The notes under the pieces were generated by a model, which was not told the origin of the DNA, searched no databases, and saw only the letters and a list, made by a program, of their open reading frames with translations. The translations under genes were made by a program, and so were the position numbers. This document shows, piece after piece, positions 1 through 5,026 of a stretch of DNA of 5,026 nt (positions within the stretch are counted from its first letter, which is position 1; every line of letters starts with the position of its first letter). Source of the stretch: JBDHZK01 sp039811865 (GTDB lineage: Bacteria > Actinomycetota > Actinomycetes > Propionibacteriales > Propionibacteriaceae); NCBI GenBank assembly GCA_039811865.1, contig JBDHZK010000168.1, positions 1 through 5,026 on the forward strand, read 5' to 3'.

Positions 1-867
1 GCCCGCGAGATCACCCTCTTTGACATCGCCGAGAAGAAGGTCGAGGCCGAGGTTCACGACCTCGCGCATGGCACGCAGTTCGCCACGGGCGTCACCGTGA
101 GCGGCGGCGCCGACATTTCGGTCGTCAAGGACTCCTCGATCGTCATCATCACCGCCGGCGCGAAGCAAAAGCCCGGGCAGACCCGCCTCGACCTGGCCGG
201 CGTCAACGCCAACATCCTCAAGAGCCTGATGCCGCAGTTGCTGGAGCACGCTCCCAACGCGATCTACGTCCTGGTGACCAACCCGTGCGACGTCCTGACG
301 GTCGTGGCGCAGAAGGTTTCCGGCCTGCCGACCAGCCAGGTGTTCTCCACCGGCACCATGCTCGACACGTCCCGCCTGCGCTGGGCGATCGCTCAGCGGG
401 CCAACGTGGCGACGTCCAACGTCCACGCCACGATCATGGGCGAGCACGGCGACTCGGAGTTCCCGGTGTGGTCCAGCGCCACCATCGGCAGCATCCCCAT
501 TCGCGAGTGGACGGGCTCCGACGGCGAACTCCTCTTCCCCGAGAACATCCTCGACGAACTGGCCTACGACGCCGTGCACGCCGCTTACTCGGTGATCGAG
601 GGCAAGGGTGCGACCAACTACGCGATCGGTCTGACCGGCGCTCGGTTGACCGAGGCCCTACTGGGCCGCCAGCGCACGATCCTGCCGCTGTCCAGCATCA
701 TGACCGACTACCACGGTGTGTCCGGGGTGGCCCTGTCCGCTCCCAGCATCGTGTCCGGCGACGGCATCGAGCGGGTCCTCGAGGTCCCGATGGACGATTC
801 GGAGATCGCGAAGCTGACGGCCTCGGCCGAGACGATGAGCCAGACGCTCAAGTCGCTCGGTTTCTGA
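1..867 (+). CDS. ldh: L-lactate dehydrogenase, 5'-truncated by window edge
   Basis: Cytoplasmic enzyme that interconverts pyruvate and L-lactate with NADH/NAD+, the fermentative step that regenerates NAD+. The reading frame is open from base 1 and ends at TGA 865-867. The 288 visible residues, against a usual 315-320, suggest that about 25-30 N-terminal residues with the Rossmann glycine motif are missing. Numbering from the first visible residue, I see the NAD-binding Asp at the end of strand beta-2 (D8), the mobile specificity loop AKQKPGQTR (54-62) with the Gln (Q56) typical of lactate rather than malate dehydrogenase and the catalytic Arg (R62), VTNPCD (92-97), LDTSRLRW (121-128) with D122 and R125, GEHGDSE (147-153) with the proton-relay His H149, and KGAT (202-205). 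These match family positions Gln102, Arg109, Asp168, Arg171, His195 and Thr246. The GTG at 97 is internal and not the start. The gene converges on the response regulator gene. Nothing looks damaged. Confidence 0.96.
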   Translation, partial: AREITLFDIAEKKVEAEVHDLAHGTQFATGVTVSGGADISVVKDSSIVIITAGAKQKPGQTRLDLAGVNANILKSLMPQLLEHAPNAIYVLVTNPCDVLTVVAQKVSGLPTSQVFSTGTMLDTSRLRWAIAQRANVATSNVHATIMGEHGDSEFPVWSSATIGSIPIREWTGSDGELLFPENILDELAYDAVHAAYSVIEGKGATNYAIGLTGARLTEALLGRQRTILPLSSIMTDYHGVSGVALSAPSIVSGDGIERVLEVPMDDSEIAKLTASAETMSQTLKSLGF

Positions 868-876
868 GGTTTACGC

Positions 877-925
877 AGCGCCGGAGAGCGCCCCACCGTC
901 ACCTCGGCGGGGGCTTTCCGGCGCT
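877..925. terminator. Hairpin between convergent genes, probable bidirectional terminator
   Basis: AGCGCCGGA (877-885) pairs perfectly with TCCGGCGCT (917-925). An inner GC-rich stem follows, with CCCC at 891-894 facing GGGG within 909-913, after a small bulge. The hairpin starts 9 bases after the ldh stop and lies 11 bases beyond the stop of the opposing response regulator gene. It fills most of the 69-base gap and could act on both transcripts. Neither side has a clear U-tract, which is common for actinobacterial terminators. The function is inferred from position and stem strength. Confidence 0.7.
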
Positions 926-936
926 GTTGCGTTCGC

Positions 937-1563
937 TCAGCGAATCAGACCCCGGGCACGGGCCGTCGCTACGGCGGCCGTCCGATTGTCGGCGCCGAGC
1001 TTGGTGAACAGGTGCACCAGGTGCGTCTTCACCGTTGCCTCGCTGACGAACAGGCGTTTGGCGATCGCGCGATTGCTGAGCCCATCGGCCGCCAGGGCCA
1101 GCACCTCAAGCTCGCGCGCGGTGGGCTCGCTGATGGGCGAGGCCAGCCGCGATACCAACCGCTGAGCCACCACTGGTGCCAAGACGGTTTCCCCTCTGGC
1201 CGCGGCTCGGACGGCGTCGGCCAGTTGAGCCGGGTCGGCGTCCTTCAGCAGGTAGCCGCATGCGCCCGCCTCGATCGCGCGCAGGATGTCGGCGTCGGTG
1301 TCGTAGGTGGTCACGATCAGGACGCGTCGGCCGGGCTTGCTCTCCAGCAGCGCGCGGGTGGCGGCCACCCCGTCCATCCCTTCGCCGAGTTGTAGGTCCA
1401 TCAAGACGACATCGGGATCGGTGGCGGCGGCCACCTTGACGCCTGCTTCGCCGCTGCTGGCCTCGCCGACCACCTCGAGCCCCTCGGTCGTCGCGAGCAG
1501 GGCCTTCAGCCCGGTGCGCACGACCGGGTGGTCGTCAACGACGATGACGGTTACCCGATTCAT
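937..1563 (-). CDS. NarL/LuxR-family two-component response regulator
   Basis: A 208-residue cytoplasmic DNA-binding response regulator, a normal length for the NarL/FixJ family. The N-terminal receiver domain (about 4-120) has the acidic pair D10-D11 in VVDDHP, the phospho-acceptor D56 in VVLMDLQL, the switch Thr at T85/T86, and K107 in GYLLKDAD. A short linker leads to a LuxR-type helix-turn-helix (about 145-205) with the family signature ELEVLALAADGLSNRAIA and the recognition helix around SEATVKTHL. All key receiver residues are present, so phosphorylation-dependent dimerisation and DNA binding are expected. The ATG start (1563-1561) is backed by a perfect AGGAGG at 1576-1571, seven bases upstream, and it overlaps the kinase stop by four bases (ATGA), so the two are translationally coupled. 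The upstream kinase is its evident partner. The targets are unknown; control of its own operon, which includes the efflux pump, is the likeliest role. Confidence 0.95.
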   Translation of the reverse strand: MNRVTVIVVDDHPVVRTGLKALLATTEGLEVVGEASSGEAGVKVAAATDPDVVLMDLQLGEGMDGVAATRALLESKPGRRVLIVTTYDTDADILRAIEAGACGYLLKDADPAQLADAVRAAARGETVLAPVVAQRLVSRLASPISEPTARELEVLALAADGLSNRAIAKRLFVSEATVKTHLVHLFTKLGADNRTAAVATARARGLIR

Positions 1564-2804
1564 CTGCCTGCCTCCTGAACTGGGGTTGATCTGGGAAGGA
1601 CCGCGGCGATCGCCGTGCCGTCCCCGGGGGTGGACTCGACCTCAAGCCGGCCGCCGAGGGCGGCCAGCCGCTCGCGCATGGCCCGCAGCCCGAAGCCGCT
1701 TCCGTCGGGTCGCGGAGCCCGGGGCGTGGCCGGGTCGAAACCGCGCCCGTCGTCCACCACATCGACCATCACATCGTCGGCCTCGTAGGTGATCGTGACG
1801 GCGACCTGGCCCGCGCGCGAATGGCTGCGGACGTTCGCCAGCGCACCCTGGACGAAACGCAGTAGGGCGACCTCCGAGACCGTGGCCAGCGGGGCCGCGT
1901 CGCCGTCCACCACCAGGCGGACGCGCATGCCGGTCTGGTCGCCGAAGCGCTTGACCAGTCGGCCGATGGCGTCCGGAAGGGACGTCTCCTCGAGCGTGGC
2001 CGGGGTGAGGGCGTGGACGACCCGGCGCGCCTCGTCGAGGTTGTCCTGAGCAACGGTAAGGATCTGGTCCCAAATCTGCGGCTGGGGGGCGGCCTTGCCG
2101 GCCCTGGCCAGCAGCACGATCGAGGAGAAACCCTGCGCAAGGGTGTCGTGGATGTCGCGGGCCAGCCGGGCGCGCTCGGTCAGGGCGCCGGCCTCGCGCT
2201 GGCTGACCGCCAGGCTTTCCTGGACCGCGACCAGGTCGTCGGTGAGTAGACGTAGGCGGCCCACCAGTCGGCCGCGCTCCCGGCTCTCGCGCAGGATCGC
2301 GCGGTACCCCCAAGCGAGCCCGAGCGCAACGAGCGCGCCGACGGTCGGGCCGATGATCGGCCCGCTGACGTCGGCTGGGGACTGAGCCAGCTGCCGGGCG
2401 ATCACGAACCCGGTGAGCAGCACCACGGTCGTAACGCCGAACGGCACGGGAAGCAGGTGCAGACACAGCAGAAAGATGGCGAATCCGAGCCAGGCGAACT
2501 CACTGGCCATGGCGGCTGCCCAAATCCACAAGCCGATCAGCCCGGCGAGCCAGGCGTACCCGGGCCAGCCGGCGGTGCGCGGGGAGTCGGAGTCGGCACG
2601 TGGGGTGGTTTCGCGGTGGGCCCGGACCACCCCGAGCGCGTACCAGGTGCCCAGCGCCACCACCGCGATCAGCAAGGTGGGCGTCCAGTTGCCGTGAATG
2701 CTCACCTGGATCACGCCCCCGGCGCACAGCAGCGCGAACAACGCGTGCTGACCCCACTGGATGGCGCGTGCGGTGGAGCCGCCCGCACTGATCACGGTCG
2801 CCAC
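1560..2804 (-). CDS. NarL-type (HisKA_3) membrane sensor histidine kinase
   Basis: Sensor kinase that would autophosphorylate on His and pass the phosphate to the response regulator just downstream. With the GTG at 2804-2802 as start it has 414 residues. The N-terminal part has about six hydrophobic helices (roughly 20-36, 42-61, 82-100, 102-120, 122-139, 146-166) with very short outside loops and no periplasmic-type sensing domain. A charged, probably coiled-coil linker follows (about 167-208). The HisKA_3 dimerisation motif ARLARDIHDTLAQG carries the phospho-acceptor H219 and adjacent D220. The HATPase_c domain has an N-box with N324, a G1 box DDGRGFD (351-357) and a glycine-rich GSGFGL (368-373). 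The N-box has Gly (G320) where many relatives have Glu. The start is uncertain. The frame stays open to a TTG at 2855 inside the transporter gene (AAGG six bases upstream, 431 residues), and a GTG at 2795 is also possible. I prefer 2804 because it lies one base after the transporter stop and suits termination-reinitiation. Confidence 0.92.
   Translation of the reverse strand: MATVISAGGSTARAIQWGQHALFALLCAGGVIQVSIHGNWTPTLLIAVVALGTWYALGVVRAHRETTPRADSDSPRTAGWPGYAWLAGLIGLWIWAAAMASEFAWLGFAIFLLCLHLLPVPFGVTTVVLLTGFVIARQLAQSPADVSGPIIGPTVGALVALGLAWGYRAILRESRERGRLVGRLRLLTDDLVAVQESLAVSQREAGALTERARLARDIHDTLAQGFSSIVLLARAGKAAPQPQIWDQILTVAQDNLDEARRVVHALTPATLEETSLPDAIGRLVKRFGDQTGMRVRLVVDGDAAPLATVSEVALLRFVQGALANVRSHSRAGQVAVTITYEADDVMVDVVDDGRGFDPATPRAPRPDGSGFGLRAMRERLAALGGRLEVESTPGDGTAIAAVLPRSTPVQEAGR
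1571..1576 (-). promoter_or_regulatory. Strong ribosome binding site for the response regulator
   Basis: The minus strand reads AGGAGG here, seven bases before the ATG at 1563. It is a full match to the Shine-Dalgarno core and lies inside the 3' end of the kinase gene. It supports the chosen start and suggests that the regulator is translated efficiently, not only by coupling. Confidence 0.8.
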
Positions 2805-2805
2805 G

Positions 2806-4449
2806 CTAGCGCTCGACCCCCACCGGCGAGGCGACCTGTCCGTCCGCCTGGGCAACCACGGCCTTGCCGCGCAGCCGCCAGACCCCGAGCGCGGCCACGA
2901 CGAGGAATCCAGCCGTTGTCGCGAGGGTGACGCGCGTGGCGTCGGTGAGGATGCCGGCCAGGATGCCGATGACCTGGTCGGCGACGGGTTTGGGCAGCGA
3001 AACGGTCCCGGACCGCAGGGCGTGCAGCACGGCCCCGCCGGTTTCCGCCATCGCCTGCTCGATTCTCTCGGCCGCGTTACCGGGGATGCCGACCCCCTTG
3101 AGAGAACCCGGCACCCGCGCCTGCAGGACGCCGCTCAGGACGCTGCCGAGGATCGCGACGCCGAGCGCCGAGCCGAGCTGACGCAGCGTCGATTGCGCGG
3201 CGGACGCCTGACCCGACAGTTCGGTCGGGACGTCGTGCAACGCGACACTGGTCAACTGGGCCGAAGTGAGGCCGAGGCCGATCCCGTACAGCACCAGGAC
3301 GGCGGTGGGCTGCCATGCCGGAGAGTCCGCTCTGACCACCAAGGCCAGGAGCGCCACAGCGAGCGCTTCGATGATGATGCCGGCCAAAGACGTGGTCGCG
3401 GCCGACATGCGCTTTGCCAACTGGCCGGCCGAACCGCCGGCGACCAGCGCGCCGAGCGCGAGCGACATCAGCACCCAGCCCGCGCCGAGGGAGTCCATGC
3501 CAAGGACGTATTGCAGGTAGAGGGGAAGGACGAACAGGAGCCCGAACTCGCCGAGGGCGATGATCATCGCGGCCAGGTTTCCCCAGCGAAACGTCGGGAT
3601 GGCGAACAGACTGAGGCGAAGCAGCACCGGACGCCCGTCGCGTTCCCTGGCCAAGGCCCAGGCGACGAAGCCACCCAGCAGAGCCAGCCCGGCGGCCAGC
3701 GCCACCGGTGGGGCGGCGATGGCCGCGGACGTCCCCCAGGTCCAGGCGCCGATGGTGAGTTCGCGCGCCGGCGTCCACCAGCCGTACGTCTGGCCCTCGA
3801 CCAGCCCGAAGACGATTGCGGCCATGCCGAGGGCGCTGAGTAGGAACCCGACGACGTCAAATCCGGCGTCGTCCCCGCGAGTGTTCGGGACGACGAGCAG
3901 CGCTCCGATGATGATCGCGATCCCGAGCGGGACGTTGATCCAAAAGACCCAGCGCCAGTTGACGTCCGTGGTGAGGAAGCCGCCCAAGAGCGGACCCACG
4001 GCGGCCATGCCCGCAATTACCGAACCCCAGACCCCGAATGCGATCGCCCGGTCCTTGCCGCGGAAGGTCGCATTCACCGTCGACAAGGTGCTGGGTAGGG
4101 CGAAGGCCCCGCCGATTCCCTGGACGGCCCGCGCGAGGATGAACGCCTCGGGAGTCTGTGCCTGTCCGGCCAGGACGCTGGCCACGACGAAGACCGCGAC
4201 GCCGAGGACCAGCATCCGCTGGCGTCCCCAGCGATCTCCCAGGGCGCCGGCGCCCAGCAGCAGACCGGCGAACAGCAACGAATAGATGGTGTTGACCCAT
4301 TCGGCCTGCGTGAAGACCAGCTTCAGGTCGTTGATGATGACCGGGAGCGCGACGTTGACGATGGTGCCGTCGATAACGATTAGCGAAACCGCCGCGGCGA
4401 CGACGACCAGGGTCCACCAGCGGCGCGGCCCCACCAGGTCAACGGACAT
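2806..4449 (-). CDS. DHA2-family (EmrB/QacA-like) MFS drug:H+ antiporter
   Basis: Cytoplasmic-membrane exporter of 547 residues, the usual size of the 14-helix DHA2 branch of the major facilitator superfamily, which expels hydrophobic or cationic compounds in exchange for protons. The first helix carries IDGTIVNVALP (26-36) with the acidic D27 typical of the family. Motif A is GALGDRWGRQRML (68-80) after helix 2. The antiporter motif C is in helix 5 (about 142-158, with GPLLGG). The DHA2 signature WRWVFWINVPLG is at 165-176. Two extra central helices (about 200-265) separate the six-helix halves. A long loop (about 440-505) precedes the last helix, as in many actinobacterial members. The ATG at 4449 has GGGAGGG eight bases upstream. 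The gene overlaps the upstream membrane protein gene by 11 bases and ends one base before the favoured kinase start. The substrate cannot be read from sequence. The frame is intact throughout. Confidence 0.95.
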   Translation of the reverse strand: MSVDLVGPRRWWTLVVVAAAVSLIVIDGTIVNVALPVIINDLKLVFTQAEWVNTIYSLLFAGLLLGAGALGDRWGRQRMLVLGVAVFVVASVLAGQAQTPEAFILARAVQGIGGAFALPSTLSTVNATFRGKDRAIAFGVWGSVIAGMAAVGPLLGGFLTTDVNWRWVFWINVPLGIAIIIGALLVVPNTRGDDAGFDVVGFLLSALGMAAIVFGLVEGQTYGWWTPARELTIGAWTWGTSAAIAAPPVALAAGLALLGGFVAWALARERDGRPVLLRLSLFAIPTFRWGNLAAMIIALGEFGLLFVLPLYLQYVLGMDSLGAGWVLMSLALGALVAGGSAGQLAKRMSAATTSLAGIIIEALAVALLALVVRADSPAWQPTAVLVLYGIGLGLTSAQLTSVALHDVPTELSGQASAAQSTLRQLGSALGVAILGSVLSGVLQARVPGSLKGVGIPGNAAERIEQAMAETGGAVLHALRSGTVSLPKPVADQVIGILAGILTDATRVTLATTAGFLVVAALGVWRLRGKAVVAQADGQVASPVGVER

Positions 4450-4861
4450 GCGAACTGCCCTCCCGGATGCGTCCCCGCAGCGCTACGAAGAAGAACACCA
4501 GGCCGGCGGTGAGCAAGATGTGGCCGATTCCGGCGACTCCGGCGATGGCCGCGCCCGTGGCGTCCTGGCCGAGGCTCGACTGAATCCCGCGGACGATCAT
4601 CATCGACGCGGTGATCAGCAGCCCGGCGTGGTAGGTGATCTCGAACCAGCGAAACCACTTCGACGAAGTCAGCGAGAACAGCTTCTCCAGACCAAGAACG
4701 ATCAGGAACACCAGCGTGCCGAGGGTGAGGAAGTGGGTGTGGACGAGGCCGAGCTGCCCGGTCTCGGTGGCGTGGGTGTACTTGGCGAACTCGCGGAAGA
4801 ACAGGCCGGCAAGCAGGCCAAGCAGGGTGTAGCCGGCGGCGGCGTTGAAGATGCGGGACAC
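4439..4861 (-). CDS. Small four-helix membrane protein, DUF2871-like
   Basis: A 140-residue, strongly hydrophobic protein with four predicted membrane helices (about 7-24, 38-62, 72-91, 105-129) and a basic C-terminal tail. The start RIFNAAAGYTLLGLLAG, the FFREF segment and the VHTHFLTLG motif resemble, from memory, the Pfam DUF2871 family of small bacterial membrane proteins of unknown function; I could not run a search. Histidines lie in or next to the helices: H30 in the first loop, H41 and H43 at the start of helix 2, H78 in helix 3 and H114 in helix 4. Such an arrangement could bind haem or a metal, but that is inference. The start is GTG at 4861-4859, with GGAG (4872-4869) seven bases upstream. 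It is the first gene of the tight operon and its last 11 bases overlap the transporter gene. It may be an accessory to the pump or the signalling system, or an unrelated redox or sensing protein. Confidence 0.85.
   Translation of the reverse strand: MSRIFNAAAGYTLLGLLAGLFFREFAKYTHATETGQLGLVHTHFLTLGTLVFLIVLGLEKLFSLTSSKWFRWFEITYHAGLLITASMMIVRGIQSSLGQDATGAAIAGVAGIGHILLTAGLVFFFVALRGRIREGSSHVR
4458..4464 (-). promoter_or_regulatory. Ribosome binding site for the MFS transporter
   Basis: The minus strand reads GGGAGGG, eight bases before the ATG at 4449 and within the end of the upstream gene. It fixes the transporter start, although that start lies inside the preceding coding region. Confidence 0.75.
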
Positions 4862-4948
4862 GGGATGACTCCAGGGCTCGGGTTTGATACCCAGCCAGTC
4901 AACCGCAGTGGCCCCCCCAAGCCATCGCCCGCCGGAGGGGTCGCGGCA
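4862..4948 (-). promoter_or_regulatory. Leader region upstream of the four-gene operon
   Basis: About 87 bases precede the GTG at 4861. The region contains the ribosome binding site GGAG (4869-4872), a run of seven C on the plus strand (4912-4918), and a single GGTTGAC element on the minus strand (4904-4898) that resembles an arm of the nearby inverted repeat. It is the most likely place for the operon promoter, because no other gap of useful size exists until the response regulator ends. I could not find a convincing pair of -35 and -10 boxes: TTGACT (4902-4897) and TATCAA (4889-4884) are only seven bases apart. Confidence 0.4.
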
Positions 4949-4965
4949 TCAACCCTTTGGTTGAT
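4948..4965. repeat. Perfect 7-4-7 inverted repeat, candidate operator
   Basis: ATCAACC (4948-4954), spacer CTTT, GGTTGAT (4959-4965). The arms are exact reverse complements and unusually AT-rich for this DNA. The size and symmetry suit a dimeric regulator such as the NarL-type response regulator of this operon, or a TetR/MarR-type repressor. The arms are too short and AT-rich for a good terminator. A related single arm (GTCAACC on the plus strand, 4898-4904) lies 50 bases closer to the operon start. Confidence 0.5.
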
Positions 4966-5026
4966 TGGCGCCTCGACGCCGCAGGTAACGATGAATGAAG
5001 TGGGTCCCGGCCACACCGATGGTGCC
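4949..5026 (-). CDS. Possible C-terminal end of an upstream minus-strand gene
   Basis: Reading the minus strand inward from the window edge gives 25 open codons ending at TGA (4951-4949). The segment has a hydrophobic or neutral stretch (GTIGVAGTHF) followed by a strongly basic stretch (HRYLRRRG), like the last helix and cytoplasmic tail of a membrane protein. The piece is too short to identify. G/C-ending codons are fewer (15 of 25) than in the neighbouring genes. If real, this gene has the same direction as the operon and ends 87 bases before it. The competing reading is a plus-strand gene starting at 4991 or 4995; both cannot be right over this length. Confidence 0.35.
   Translation of the reverse strand, partial: GTIGVAGTHFIHRYLRRRGANQPKG

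Noticed and set aside
285..1007. A 240-codon plus-strand open frame overlapping the end of ldh and running into the response regulator
   Set aside because: It is a +2 shift shadow of ldh with a composition dominated by Arg, Gly and Pro, no recognisable motif, and it crosses the terminator hairpin. The ldh frame carries every catalytic residue.
1584..1590. GGTTGAT in the 3' end of the kinase gene, matching one arm of the palindrome at 4948-4965
   Set aside because: It is a single seven-base match inside coding sequence with no partner arm nearby; it is easily explained by chance.
1642..2466. A 274-codon minus-strand open frame inside the kinase gene
   Set aside because: It is a frame-shifted shadow of the kinase, low-complexity Arg/Pro/Gly-rich, and the kinase frame has the intact H, N, G1 and G2 boxes.
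2761..3843. A 360-codon plus-strand open frame antisense to the transporter and kinase start
   Set aside because: It is rich in Arg, Gly, Asp and Gln with no hydrophobic core or motif. Long antisense frames are expected opposite high-GC genes, and the minus-strand MFS motifs are unambiguous.
4884..4902. TTGACT and TATCAA on the minus strand as a promoter pair
   Set aside because: The hexamers are only seven bases apart, far from the usual 16-18, so they cannot serve as a standard -35/-10 pair.
4702..5016. A 104-codon minus-strand open frame overlapping the operon leader and the DUF2871-like gene
   Set aside because: Its second half is a Pro/Ser-rich shifted reading of the membrane protein gene, and the GTG start has no good ribosome binding site. 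Its first half covers the leader only because GC-rich DNA has few stops.

Overview
The window is high-GC DNA with strongly G/C-ending codons, GTG starts and hairpins without U-tracts, which fits an actinomycete (Actinomycetota). I cannot place it to genus from this sequence alone.

Layout: (1) Bases 1-867, plus strand, hold the 3' nine-tenths of an L-lactate dehydrogenase gene whose start lies outside the window. (2) Bases 868-936 are a short gap between convergent genes with one strong imperfect hairpin, probably a terminator for both sides. (3) Bases 937-4861, minus strand, hold four tightly packed genes read from right to left: a small four-helix membrane protein of the DUF2871 type, a 14-helix DHA2-family (EmrB/QacA-like) MFS efflux transporter, a NarL-type sensor histidine kinase with six membrane helices, and its LuxR/NarL-type response regulator. 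They overlap or nearly touch at all three junctions (11 bp overlap; about 1 bp gap at the favoured kinase start; 4 bp ATGA overlap), so they almost certainly form one operon. (4) Bases 4862-5026 contain an 87-bp leader with a perfect 7-4-7 inverted repeat at its outer edge, and possibly the last 25 codons of another minus-strand gene running in from the right.

Working model (inference): the kinase has almost no extracytoplasmic loops, so it probably senses a signal within or at the membrane. It would phosphorylate the response regulator, which would control the operon, including the efflux pump. The small histidine-bearing membrane protein is the least understood member and the best candidate for something undescribed. 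The lactate dehydrogenase is a separate, convergent housekeeping unit. I found no RNA genes, insertion sequences, CRISPR arrays or phage features.
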